64,000 nt of DNA from Gadus chalcogrammus (Eukaryota > Chordata > Actinopteri > Gadiformes > Gadidae): contig NC_079425.1 in the NCBI RefSeq assembly GCF_026213295.1, forward strand, positions 16,081,957 through 16,145,956, written 5' to 3'. The notes beneath the pieces are model-generated. The model worked only from the letters and a program-made list of their open reading frames with translations. It ran no database searches and was not told where the DNA came from. Numbering within the stretch: position 1 is the first letter of the stretch; each line of letters starts with the position of its first letter. A program made the position numbers and the translations under genes. Below, one piece after another: positions 1-13,200 of this stretch.

Positions 1-12
1 TGTGCGCACACG

Positions 13-73
<61 letters not shown>
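1..73. repeat. (CA)n microsatellite
   Basis: About 33 CA units with a few G interruptions at the left end. The repeat probably continues outside the window. Confidence 0.97.
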
Positions 74-75
<2 letters not shown>

Positions 76-1065
76 TAAGTGATTCACACAAGACAAGTTT
101 TCATCCGCTAAAACAAAACTCTTGGGACATGCTGAACACAACTCTCACACACTCAAGTGAAAAGATCTATACATTTTTGGGTGCACGTATACCCAAAGCT
201 TTGCTGTCCCACAAGAAGTTTTAAGCACTCCAAACAAGTTATAAATTGGACACGTAAACGCATTAGATAAACCATAAAAATAAACAAACAAACCAACCTC
301 ATACTTGAAGAAACAAAGAAGTGAGCTAAAGATTTAGAGGAAACAGCATGAGGGAGAAAATAAAATCTGTGTTGAAAAATTTGGCACCATTTTAGAAGTA
401 GAAACTACCTCACATTTTGCTTGAGTTGAATTTCAGTGCCTGTTCAAAGAACAATGCATTCATAAAATATCAGAAACAGTGTCCAAAAATGACAACCCCC
501 CGCTGCTTTTTGTGTGTACGTGATGGTAAAACTTAGGTTAATTCACCACACCCAAGAAAGTGCATAAACACGTGCTTCCAATCGTGAGCCGACAGATGAA
601 ATAGGAAAATAAGAGTGGATTCAAGTGTTATCAATTTCCTTCTTCGTTGTTATGCTGCTTGAATAAAAAACTAGAGGATTGCCGCATCAACTAATGCAGG
701 CATAGTGTTGCAAAAACAAAAATCTATTTCATTCCTCGGTCAAACAAAATGGAAATAAATACACATAAAAAAAGTTGCATAACCTATAAGACCCACACAG
801 TCACTCATTCACAAGAGTGAGTACAGAGAAACTTATTGGCTGCTCTTATGCACACACAAAACAAACTCACAACACATCACTCTGGGAGGATGTGTGTAAG
901 ACTGCTCGGGAACATAGATTAGAATTTAAAGAAAAAGAAATATATCGCACTGTTATTTTCTTGTCATTAACAATTAGCAAAATCTAGTGGTTATTTAATC
1001 AGGAACTAGAAAAATAGATAATCTTTTTGCTAGCAACAATATGTATCCAACTTTCAAAACATAGT
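74..1065. other. Distal celf1 3' flank, no gene seen
   Basis: AT-rich unique-looking sequence with no splice-supported open frame and no recognised repeat. Confidence 0.5.
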
Positions 1066-1079
1066 CCCCCCCCCCCCCC
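1066..1079. repeat. Poly-C tract
   Basis: Fourteen C bases, followed by a short CA-rich stretch. Part of a simple-sequence area. Confidence 0.9.
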
Positions 1080-1544
1080 TCACAACAAACACACACACAG
1101 AGACACACACAGACCAATGAGGAACCTCAAAAATGCAAATGAACAACAAAAACTCAAGAACACAAGATTAAAAGTGAAAGTAGAAGCATCAGAGAAGCGT
1201 AGAGGACAAGGACTGGACGATTGGACTGTGACCTCACATCGACATGCTAGGGCAAACGATGAACAAACGGGCAGGAAGAGATCTAGAATAAAAAACACAA
1301 AAAGAAAACACAAAAGGGAGACAAACTGAGGTTAAACAACGACAACAATGGAACACAGGGAGAGTGCGAGAGAGAAAGAACATAAAAATTACACTTACAA
1401 ACACACAGAGTTTTAGACTAATAAACACACACAACCTAAACATTCAACACTGTGAGCACAGGGAGCTTGAGAGACGAGGAAAGTGTGGGTACAGACATGT
1501 ACCGGCTTCCTTGTAGCTGCTAGCCTTTTGAAATAAATAAATAA

Positions 1545-1575
<31 letters not shown>

Positions 1576-1587
1576 TAGAGAGAGAGA
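1545..1587. repeat. (TA)n then (GA)n microsatellite
   Basis: Compound AT and AGAG dinucleotide tract. Confidence 0.9.
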
Positions 1588-1865
1588 ACACTTTTCTGTT
1601 CCCAAATACCTTTCCAACAAGACACTGTTACTTTTCCACTTACACATTTCCATAAACACATTGCTGCCGCATCAGATCATAATCTATTCTATGAGCAGAA
1701 ACTCTTTGGACATCTTTACAATGAAGCAGTGATCAAACAGTCCTGTTTTTAAGCTAATTTGGCTGTCTTACCCAGATTCATTAGTAATTTCAAATTCATA
1801 ATTTTGTGTCCAGAACGCAAATTCACTACGTTTGCATTTGAGTTCTGTTAGTCGCTTCCATGGAT

Positions 1866-2088
1866 TGCAGATACAGTAGCCTTGCTCATGTTCATGTGAG
1901 GGGAATACACTTTTTTATTAATTTCTTACTATTTCTACCTTTTCTAAAGAATCACAGCGCCAAAAATAGCGCAGAATTATCTATGTGTTTGCAGATACTA
2001 CAATCTTGTTGTGTTGAGACAGGCCCTATAAACAAATAAAGTGTATTCCCCTCACATGAACAGGAGCTAAACTATTGTAACTGCATGG
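1866..2088. mobile_element. Palindromic MITE-like element
   Basis: Inverted arms at about 1866-1912 and 2039-2088 share a perfect core (TTCATGTGAGGGGAATACAC) separated by about 126 bp. The arms begin with related GCAG-ACAGTAG sequence. The shape fits a small non-autonomous DNA transposon. The family is not identified. Confidence 0.6.
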
Positions 2089-2390
2089 TAATAGAAGCAG
2101 TATCCGTGAACATAGGTACTGTAGGACCATTATTAAGAATAAAAACACAGTTTTATTAATAGATAGTAACAGTCTACCAACAGAACTGTTATACATTCTT
2201 CATGGCGCTTTGTTTTGTCTTGATTTTATCATAAACTAAGGGTATTGTTGCTCGTATACTAGAGACAAGCTCATGGACATCAGGGCTACGGTTCCCGTTG
2301 ACTTACTCTGAACTCTGAGAGTAAGTCAACGGTAAGTCAACTCCAATGTTGGGCATTTTCCTCTCCAACGTTCGCTAGCTGGGAAATAAG

Positions 2391-4578
2391 ATGGATGAAC
2401 TACTGGTTGGGAAATCCAGAGACTTTTCATCATCTGCTGCCTTGAGTTTCACCGAGACGTGGTTGGGTGAAACTACCCCTGATGCCGCTATAAATCGGTC
2501 AGGATTCCAACTCTTTCGGGCAGATCGGGACAATGAGCTCTCCGGCAAAGCGAAAGGCGGTGGAATATGCCTTTACGTCAACATCGGCTGGTGTGACAAT
2601 GTCACAACTATCATCATCAGCAACAACCTCAACTCGAATCATTCTTACTTAACTGAAAACCCTTCTACTACCCACGAGAGTTTGCCTCTTTTATTCTAGT
2701 TGGCATTTACATCCCACCCCATGCCAATACTCACAAAATACAAAGCATATTTAATGTCTGACGAGAGATAATATTGTAGATCACTGTTGTACGATATGCA
2801 GTGCGTACCGTGTGGTTCCGCATGCCACACTAGGCTTGTCAGACCAGGTCACAGTCCACCTGATTCCCACATACAGACAGAGACTGAAGCTCACTAAACC
2901 CGCTGTCAGAACATCAAAACAATGGACTGATGGGGCAGTGGAGAACCTGAAGGCATGTCTAGAGGGCACTGACTGGGAGGTTTTTAAGACTGCAGCCAAC
3001 AGCCTAGACAAGTACAAAGACGCTGTGACGTCATGTCAGTTTCTGTGTGGATGCTTGCATATCATCATGCAGCAGGGTATGTTTCAACAACGACAAACCC
3101 TGGTTCACACAGCTAGGCTCAAAAGGCTGAGGAGGGAAAAAGAGGTAGCGTTTAGGAGTGGAGACAGAGACAGGTTCAAAGCATTGAAGTATTCATTCAA
3201 CAAGGCAGTAAGGGATGCCAAACAGCAGAACACTGTAAAGTTACAGCAGCAGTTCACTGCCAGTGACTCTGTCTCTGTTTGGGGGGGGGGGGGGGGGGGG
3301 GGGGGTTCAGCCAAATCTACCAATACCATCACCAACGACTCACACCAACTTGCCAACTGCCTAAATGACTGACTGCCTTTGACAGGAAATGTAATGACCC
3401 TACCACCCCACCTTCCTGCTCAACCACCCTGTCCCCAAACCCTGAACCTCCTCTGCCTGTCACTCTAGGTGCCCCCCCCACCACCTCCGCCTCTCTCTCC
3501 ATACTTGAGAGATGTGAACATACTGTTTGAGAGGCAGATCCCCGCAAGGGGATTCACCCTGAGGCACTGTGCAGCCCAACTGTCTGAGGTGTGCACTGAC
3601 ACCTTTAACACCTCAGAGACAAATCAGGTGGCAGCCTGCTTCAAGGCCTCAACCATCATCCCTGTGCCTAAAAAAGCAAAGATCACAGGCCTTAATGAAT
3701 ACAGACCTATAGCCCTGACCACTGTAGCCATGAAAACCTTTGAACGCCATGTGCTGTCTCACCTCAAAACCATCACCAACCCCCATCTGGATCCCCTGCA
3801 ATTTGCCTATAGGTCAAACAGGTCTGTGGATGACAGTCAAAATGGCACCCTGGACGCTACTGGCACCTATTCTAGGATACTCTTTGTGGACTTTGGTTCT
3901 GCCTTTAACACCATTATCCCGGCTAGGTTGCAGGACAAACTCCCCCAAGTGAAATGTGCCTGACTCAACCTGCAGGTGGATCACTGACTCCTGTCCGACA
4001 GGAAGCAGCATGTCTTTCTGGGTAGGCATGAGGATCTACTTTCTTCGGCAGCTGAGGAAATGCAACCTGGCCTTTTCAATGCTGGTTCACTTCTAATCAG
4101 CCACCCTAGAGTCCATCCTCACATCCTCCCTCCGAGTCTGGTGCCCAGCTGTCACAGCGAGGGACGAGGAAAGACTGCACACTGACTGCAGCGCATCTTC
4201 CACACTGCTGAGAGGGCAAGTGGCTGCAGCCTGCCCTCTCTGCTTAGCCTGCACCCCTCCAGGACCCTAGGGAGGGTAAAAGAAGAAGGCGTCCGACCCC
4301 TCCCATCCCGGCCAGTGTCTTTTTCAGACACTCCCCTCCGGCAGGAGACCAGGACTTCCCGCCACAAGAACAGTTTCTTCCCCTGCACAGCCACCACACA
4401 CAGACACACACCACCATCCCGCCCCCCTCTCCACCATGTGAGCACCCTATCCTTTAATTAACTTATGACTTATTTACTAGGTCCCTGGCAAGACTAGCCA
4501 TCTATTTTTACCAAGTCAAATTCCTTGTTTTTATTATGTGAGAATCTGCGAAAATAAACCGATTCTGATTCTGATATA
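2391..4578 (+). mobile_element. L2-like LINE, decayed
   Basis: The endonuclease N-terminus has the SFTETWL motif and a GFQLFRADR segment (2391-2620). A linker domain lies at 2812-3260. The start of reverse transcriptase has KITGLNEYRPIALT and box A FVDFGSAFNTI (3540-3960). A C-terminal piece with FHTAERASGCSLPSL follows (4190-4440). Most of the catalytic palm, including the YADD region, is deleted, and stops and frameshifts are present. The 3' end carries the GATTCTGATTCTGAT tail typical of L2/CR1 elements. Confidence 0.85.
3281..3305. repeat. Poly-G tract inside the L2 copy
   Basis: Twenty-five G bases interrupt the LINE frame between its linker and reverse transcriptase parts. Its length is likely unstable and hard to sequence accurately. 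Confidence 0.95.
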
Positions 4579-4760
4579 CTGTGTTAACATCGAGCCAATA
4601 AAAACAAAGATGAGCTTGTTCATCGTCTGTTAACAGTATGCAATAAGCATATAAAAGCGTTTCCTTTATATTTTTTTCTAAATCTCTGTGGCCCGGTGGC
4701 CAATGCTCCGCAGCCCGGTACCGGTCGGCTGCCCGGTGGTTTAGAACCCCTGGCGTAATC
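4579..4760. mobile_element. hAT-like transposon 3' remnant
   Basis: Contains GCCCGGTGGCCAATGCTCCG and CCCGGTGGTTTAGAACCCCT, resembling the ends of hAT elements in vertebrates. No transposase frame remains. Confidence 0.4.
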
Positions 4761-5514
4761 AACAAACTGTTATACATCAGCAACAGCCATCTTTGTTGTA
4801 GACAATTACTCTACAGCGCTCCTCTGCACTATCCCCGTATTTATCCTGCCTCATCTTAAACGGTTGTGAATGGTAGGTCTATCCCGTAACAGGCAGAAAT
4901 CTTTTTGTATGAGAGCAAGACCTTAACTGCAGGAAAAATCAAACATGAGCTCTAGATATTTGTCTGGTTCCCAGGCTAGTGAACTCCTCTTCTGGAAGCA
5001 CAAGTATGAATTTGGTCTTAAAAGACTGATCTGAATCTTAACAAGACAGACAAACAGCAATTTACAGATAGCTCGGCGTACTCCTTTCAATAATAATTGA
5101 AGGAAAGATATAATTTCTGTTATTTTCGTTTTATAAAAGAGGAAACTGACAACAGCGCATGGTAAGGGGGCTTGATATTGTCATTAGCAACACTTGCCGC
5201 GGATCCTACTCACGTAGTTCCATACTTCTTAGGGCATTACACAGCACCATAAGAGAACACTGAGATGGTTAGATAACGACACATGCCATGAGTTTAATTA
5301 AGGAAGCTGGACTTGAAACGTCCTATAGGTCCCAAACACACGAAGTATAAAACCTTTATAAAAATAGAAAAGGCATTATAGTTTTTGTTGGTAATATACA
5401 TCGTATGGACATTTACTTTGCTCTCCCTTGCTTAAAAAATAAATAAAAATAGAAATATGTGGAGAGTTCTTGAACGTCTAACAAACTGACAACGTGTCTC
5501 TTCAAAATTTATTT

Positions 5515-5636
5515 AGATAACTATGCGATCATCAAAATGCGTGAACAAATAGTTTAAAACAAACAATGTACTGTAGGCTTCAGTAGATAAGTATGCGATC
5601 ATCAAAATCGTTTACAAATAGTTTGAAACAAACAAT
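5515..5636. repeat. Imperfect 70-bp direct duplication
   Basis: Two adjacent copies beginning AGATAACTATGCGATCATCA and AGATAAGTATGCGATCATCA. Both continue into AAACAAACAAT. Confidence 0.85.
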
Positions 5637-5999
5637 TTGTTACCAGTTAACCTGCTCAATAATTTTTGTTACTAACTAGCAGGACATTTCTTACAAACAA
5701 GTTTGTTTCAGAACACAAATGATGACAAGCACAAATATACTGAAGAAGTACGATATCATAACTACATTAAGGATTAATGTACACTTGGCAATGTATACAG
5801 AATAAACTATATTACAGATATCATAGACTCAGAGAAATTAACCCATAACATCATGTTTTGACATTTGGATGAATTGACTTGTTTATGCTTGCTCTCTTTA
5901 CACTGCAGCATTTGACATAGGGCCAAGGGTGTAGCTGCTTTGGTGATCAGAATTGAAAATTGAATTGAATGACAGCCCATATATGGTGACCAAACACCA

Positions 6000-7119
6000 C
6001 TGACCGCCTCGTGAAGTGCAAATTCAAAATAGCGGTTTATTTCAGTCAGAACCAGACCAACAACCTTCACTTTGTAGAATGACCAGCCAAAGGCAAGTGC
6101 GGCATTAATCTAGGATTAATCTATGGATTATTCTCATACTGCACACAATGCAGACCGAGATGAAGGCAAACAAGGACTAACAGGAAAAAACACAATAGAT
6201 TTAGCAAATATATCCTGTATCGTCCAAATATTAAATAATTTATTAGACTGTGAAACTATAAAAAAAGACGCGTAGATGAGTCAATTTAGATCTAAAGAAA
6301 ATTCACATTTTTGACCATTCAGCTCCTCTCTTCCCCGATTGGTTATATTCATCTATTATGCCTGTCCATCACAGGTGTATGAAGTGCAAAACTTCTCAAT
6401 GGAGGAGCAACATAGAGAGGGAAGGACCAGAGACGAAGGGGACGTTTTGGGGGTTGTTTGCGGTATCAAATCCAGCTATCTTCTGCTCTCTCTCTTCACA
6501 ACTGTGAAGAGAGAGCATCTTTAGGAAAGGTAAAGAGAAGCTTCCTTCTTGATGTGGGATGGGGTAAGGTGTGCTTAGGAGAGGTTACGCTTAGTAGGTA
6601 GAAGCACGGAGCAGAAAGCAGAAAAAAAAACAGGCATATCTTGGCAACAAATTCAATGCGCAACACATCAATAGTAATGAACAACGTGTATAAATATATA
6701 TAAATTCCTATATGTATGTATAATTTATCACAGCAAGCTGCTAGAACATCTTACAAAAAACACTTGCCTTTCCTTCTCATCTTGAAAAAGAAAAAGGATA
6801 AATAAACCCTCAAAACTCCCAACAGATCACAAGAATCCAGTTATTTTTTGTTCCACAAAGAACAACCAACGTAAGAAAACAAAGAAAACGAAAGCGGTGT
6901 GTATCTATGGTCTCAGTGCCTGCGTAGCCTAACGGAGAGACAGCGAGATAGAGAGAGAGACTCACCCTGGAATATACAAAGGGAAGAGGTGAGGAGGAGT
7001 TACGGGAGAGCAGAGTGGGGGCGGCAGGGTGGGTGTGCAGGAAGCAAAAGGCCTTATTCACACTCCACTTACCAGGGAACAGCACCCTTCTCAACCAAGT
7101 CCAAAGCGCCTCAGCGGTC
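6000..7119 (-). other. celf1: celf1 proximal 3'UTR (extent uncertain)
   Basis: Sequence directly downstream of the celf1 stop. Minus-strand AATAAA hexamers occur at 6239-6244 and 6036-6041, about 0.9 and 1.1 kb past the stop. Either could be a polyadenylation signal, but vertebrate CELF1 3'UTRs can be much longer. A near-perfect hairpin lies at 6485-6514. Confidence 0.4.
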
Positions 7120-7247
7120 TCAGTAGGGCTTGCTGTCGTTCTTAGAGCGCTTCAGCTGCACCTTGAGCCTCTTCATGCCAATCTGGAAACCGTTCATTGA
7201 TTGGATGGCCGCCTGTGATGACACCGGGTTGTCATAGCTGACGAAGC
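7120..7247 (-). CDS. celf1: celf1 exon 13, terminal coding exon
   Basis: Encodes [20 protein letters not shown] then [20 protein letters not shown], a final Tyr and TGA at 7122-7120. It carries the end of RRM3 and the invariant CELF C-terminus. The acceptor is CTCCCCCAG. Confidence 0.97.
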
Positions 7248-10200
7248 CTGGGGGAGGGCAGACAGTTTCCAGAACGTAGGGAAAAAGTTAACCACAAGAA
7301 TCTACCATTCCTTGATTATCATCAGCTTGTAATCTTCTAAGATTGTGTTGTGTGCGGATGAGGACAATGGGTCACTAACCAAAACACTTGCTGAGGTTGG
7401 TCTGCTTGTCAATGAAGACCTTAGCGGAGATTACGTTCCCAAACGGCATGAACATCTGAAGAAGGTCTTGGTCTCCAAACTCCTGGGGAAGGTGGTAGAT
7501 GAACAGGTTTGCTCCTTCAGGACCTATCGACGAATTAACCAATTTCAATGTTACAAAAATATTCAGAATTTTAACAATCATTGTAGCATATATGCATATA
7601 CATTGAAGTATCATGAGCATGGCACTTATTCAACACTGTATGATGCAATCAGTGTAGGAAACATAGCGTCAGTAGTTGAGGGCAAACAGGTAACGAGAGA
7701 CTCAGACAAGACATCTGCTTCTTATAAAGTGAACAATGTTCTCATGATTATCTGCTAGTGTCTGAGAGGAAAAAGTTAGTGTTCTTACCCGTACTGCGAC
7801 CGTCACTGGCTGATGCAGCAGGTTTAAAACAAGACACAATGCAGATTCTAGTTTATCTGGCTGATAGAGAATAACACCCACTGTAGCATATTACTTTAAA
7901 AACACACACACTGGTAAAGTTGTTACTTACTTCCATATCCTAAAGTGAAAATGGCCTCAAATTAACCCCACACGATGCACTGTAATGCAAGTCAATGTTT
8001 GCCTTACAAACCAACCCAATACCCAAAATGTGCTATCTGGGACGAATAAAGTACATCATATATACTCCAACATCGTTTCTAATATAGAACATGCTTCCCT
8101 TTTTTCTCTCATGCCCGTAACCACTCTTTATTAACTTAACCTTTTCCTGATCATGCAGCTGCTCATACTCTGGACGACATGTAACTAACAACGCCTCCCC
8201 ATGCTTCTCCCCCGGCTGGCGTTCCTCCCCTTCAGGACCCTATACCTTCTTTCTGGCTCCCTGCCGCCGACACACTCTGCTGGGACAACAGGCTCTGGTT
8301 GTAGAGGCTGGGCAGTGCGGCGGCGGCGTACTGCTGGATGCCAGAGTAGGCCTGGCTCAGAGCCTCCATGGTGTTCCCCGAGCCATTTGACAGGTTCCCA
8401 CTGCCCAGGCTACCATTGAGGGCAGCCATGCCTAAAGTGTGGTGGTTACAAAGGTAGCTGATTAGTATAGAGCCGGGAGCCAGCAGAGAGTATAAAGCAC
8501 CAACTACACAGTTATGCATTCTATCAAACCATTAACAAGTCAGCTGATTGACAGACATAATGGTTGGATGGAATGCCCAATATTTTACAAATACTTTTGC
8601 TTAAGATTAATATGTATTTTTGCCAAGTCTGGCAAACTGGTAGAGAATGGTGAAGACAAAATAGTATTTCAATAAAAAAGTTATTCTAATATCCCAGGTA
8701 CACCGCAACATAACATCCGCACCTGCAAGTGAGCTCATGTTGAGGCCAGCTCCGGCGCCTGCAGCCAATGACTGGAGGGCTCCTAGAGAAGCCATGGGGT
8801 TTACTGATGAGTTGTTGCTTGAGGTGGGAGAGGAGCCTGCTGGCAAAGTCAGAAAGAGTAGCAGACGGAGGATGGGGGTAAAGGGATGGGAGGGTTGGAA
8901 TTAGGGGATGGTGGGGGAGGAGGAAATGGGAAAGTGGGTTCGATGGAGTGTGGTAGTGAGACATGGGAGGGAAGAGCGTGGATGGAGGGTGGGAGTGAGG
9001 GGATGGTAAGGGGGAGCGAGGGGATGGTGAGGGGGGGCGAGGGGATGGAAGGTGGTAGTTAAGGGATGGGAGTGATGCAATGGAGGGTGGAGGTGATGTT
9101 AGGGGTGGTGGTGAAGGAATGGAAGGGGTGGTAGTGAGGGGATGGTCGAGATAGTAGTGAGGTGATGGGAAGGGTGGTGGTGAGGGGATTGAGGGTGGTA
9201 GTGAGGTGATAAGAGGTTGGGAGTGAGGAGGGGGAGGGTGGGAGTTAGGGAATGGTGGTTAGGGAAGGGATCAGGGGTTGGGCATAATGACCACCAGTGT
9301 TATCTACCGATATACAGCCACAGTGGAGGTTGAAACAATTGTTTGCCAAATGTTTGAACCCGACTACTAGAGACATGCTTCTTGGCGCCTTGTGCATCTG
9401 TGTACCTGAACTGGTGAGCATACTGAGTGGGCTGCTGGATGTTGTCATGGCGCTCGAGCCTGAGGATGTGGCCTGTGTGGCACTTGCCGCTGCTGCTGCT
9501 GCTAGTGCTGCCAAGTTCTGCATGGCGTTCAGACCTAAGGAGATGCAAGCACAACCACATGAATATATTCAAACTAGTTTGAGGCACGGTAAAAAAAAAT
9601 GCAGTTACCTACATCTTGATTTAAACCTTAATTGTTCTCTGCCACTTTGTGAAAGTGCTGCAAAATGACTCAAGGTAATGTATATGTAAAAATTGACGTG
9701 ATGTGCATTCTCAGAACGCATTTTTGGAAGAAATACATGTGGTTGCCTGAGCCAACTCGTCGTATCGACAATTTTTCATAATTTTTACATGGTAATGATT
9801 GCAAGGATAATTAGTTATGTGCACGAAATTTGGTATCATTTGAATTCGTTTTGTCACTACACCAAAAATGTTGTAGTCGATACCAATGCTAGTGAAATGT
9901 CACGATTCCCGATACTGCAGTAAAAAATCTCACATACTTGTTTATCTCACATGTGAGATAGACAACAAATAATACTGTGCCAGTGATGTTGAGGTTTTCA
10001 AAGTAGTGATTCCCCGGGACCCACAGGTGGTCATTTGAGTGGGTCCCAGGCAACTGAGTTGGTTCCCAATGCAAATTATTATAATAACTGATTTAATAAA
10101 TAAATATTGGCCGTAGTTTTAATTATTTAGCCTATCATAAGCTGCTTAGAGCGTTAGTAAATTAAATAGATCATAGTTAAATATAAATTCTAGATAATAA

Positions 10201-13200
10201 CATTCTCAAAAAAGTGGTATTCTTAAATGTAAATACTAATTTTTAGAGCTATCGACACAAACACTTCCTAATTATCTAAAGGGAATTTCCTCGATATGCC
10301 CATTTCATTTTAGATCCCTTTGATATTGATTAAACTGGATTTGGGATTTAATAATGCCGTCTCATTTGCATAACATAATATATTCGTGCATAATTCCAGT
10401 TTTTAACTGAATTAAAGAACAAAAAAAACTTTCAATCAGGACATTCGAAGCAGCATGTGTAGCAAATTCTGTACTGGTGTACATGCACAATGTTATGACA
10501 TTGGTTTGGTTTTGGGACCTCATAAACGCACACCTGAAATTGAGGCAGAATAACCAGAAATGTTGTGCAAGCAGCCCCAGAGCTATTCACTGGCACTCAC
10601 ATATCGCCCTTTTCAAGCGAATCACTGGTGTACTCATTACTCCTAGAACTATGCTACCAGCAGGGAAAACTGTTTTTTCATTTAAAGCTATGGCTCGGAA
10701 GAGAAAATTTTTTAATTATTTCGAGATTTTATCTCTTTAATGCAAAATCTATCCTGACGGACATTATGGTTCCCAATGGCAAAATGGTTCTGCAAGCAGA
10801 CAAGGCTTGTACACAAAGTTTCCGAATTGTTCATTCTTCAGGGCAGCCAAGCCGTGCGTTTAACTGAAACCACAAGTTAGAGCAGTGACCTGCTTACGGG
10901 GAATACAAAAGTTGTAGACAAATTTGAAAACTTTTCGGCAATCAGGGGATGAGCTATACGGGTGACCAATTCTGAATAATAATCCCTAGAATAACGTGAG
11001 GTATCCACAGATACTCTGTGAATACCTAATAACAACTAGAATATGCATTTCCTGCAGAAAATTCTGTGAATAATGTAGTGCAAAGTGAGGTTGAAAATAT
11101 GTTTTAGTTAAGCCACATAGTTTAAGACGTAAAGAAATGTTAAATGGCTTAAAGCAAGTGAAGGTATTTGAACGGAGTCTAAATGGAGTAAACATTTAAA
11201 AATGCACACCATTTAAATCAAATGCAATGGTTGGAAACAAATACTACCCGACCTGAGGAGTAGTAGTAATAGTATCTGAAGTGGTAATAGTAGCTGAAGA
11301 AGTAGTAGTAGCTGAAGTAGAGGTAGTAGTAGTAGCAGCTGAAGGAGTAGTAGTGAAAGTAGTAGTAGTAACTGAAGTAGTAGTAGGGGTAGTAGCTAAA
11401 GTAGTAGTTGTGTCCATCTCTTCCCAAAACAACAACTCCAGCTCCACTGTCTACTCTCTTTATGATTTTTAAGATGATTTGAAGAAACTGGAAAATGGTG
11501 GTATCAACCTTGCATCTATGTCTATTATGCCCAGCCCACCCGAGCCACGTCTTGACCACAGACTGATATCACCCAAACAGCCCCCCCCTCATTACTGATA
11601 GTAGTCCTGATCATTACTTAGATAAAAAATGGTTCAGCCGTAGACACACTACTAAGGAAGTTCTGCATAATCTGCTGAATCCAAGGTTGCCTACGTCAAA
11701 ACATGGCAACATTTTAATTCCTGCTGTAGACACTGTTAATCTGACAAATCTCATACCTATTCCCTCCAAAAGCCTATAAATAACACCATCAGGATGGGTC
11801 TACTTAACATTAGGTCTCTTAAAACATATCATTTTTCATTAGTGTTTTTATTCCCGCTTCTAAACTGGATTTTATCTTTTTAACTGGCTAGAAATTAATG
11901 GCTAGAACTGCTAGAAAAAATAACAGTGCAACCGTTCTGATAGACAGCTCCTCCCAACTAACTTTTTTGATGTATGTATATCTGGAAAAAGAGGTGAATG
12001 TTTTTCAGGGGAAACGTATGTTATTTGGTTATTTTCCATCCTTCAAATACCCTTGAGCCACATACTTTGATTATCTAGTTACAACTGGTGACTTAAATTT
12101 TCTTACAGATTTTTGAAAAGTGGGCAAAATTTTTTTTTGCCATTTTGGACACATTTGAACTACCTCTACATGTGAAAGAGGCTAGGGGTGTGACAAATCA
12201 CTCAGCTCACGATTCGATACACGATATTGGGGTTACGATTCGATATTATAACAATATTTCGAACAAAACTTGAATGAAGAAAATGTATGACTGAAAAAAT
12301 ATTGTAGTTTATTTTAAAGACACAAAATATGCAAAACAATGCCATTTGCTCTATATTTCAATTTTTTTAGGAAATTGTAAACAAGATGCGTTATTGTAAC
12401 ATGGTATAGAGACTAATCATCTTGTCCTAAAGGGCAATAAAGAAAAGGTTTTTCTTATGCCGCTTTTCCACCGACAGTACCAGCTCAATTCTGGTACCTG
12501 GTACTTTTTTAGTCTCACCTCAGTCTGATACCACCGTATCACTGTAATAACCTTTCTGCGTTAAAGCAGTGTTTATATCATATCGTCACAAGATGAGACA
12601 CTTATCACAGAAAGCGATATGTATGATTTCTACTTGTGACGAAAAGAGGGTTTATAGCTTATAGCAGTTTTTATATCATATCATCACAAGATGAGCAGCT
12701 TGTCACCGAAAGCGATGTTACATTTTATAGGCGACCCACAACGTAAAATATCCCATTAACGATGATGAACTACGAGGGCACTAAAATACGTACTAGTTTA
12801 CAAGTCATACATGTATGCATGATAGAAAGACGAAATAAGAGAAAGCGCGTTCACGCGGAGAGGGGGTGCGATTTCAGACGAGGATTCCATTTTCGGTACA
12901 ACACCACACTCTTTAAATACTAGCATCAGCGTCCCGTCAACAATAATGATAGATTATTGAACACTGCATGATCAGTGCGGAAGAACACGCCATGGACCAT
13001 GACAGAGGTCTGTTTATGTGTCTCGTGGATAAGCATGCGCAGTTTCATGCATTCCTTCTATACGACCCATGCAACCTAGTTGAAGAGTTGAAGAGTAGTT
13101 TTATAGATGGACACAAGACGTGCCTGGAACCAAACCAAGTCGTGGCAAGTTAAGCTGGTACTGTCGGTGGAAAAGCGGCATTAGTCTATACATTTTTAAG

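Noticed and set aside
8840..9405. Extra celf1 linker exon like the GTPSGQPAQSAWDAYK segment of zebrafish
   Set aside because: Searched by eye on the minus strand between exons 9 and 10; only the minisatellite and non-matching sequence were found.
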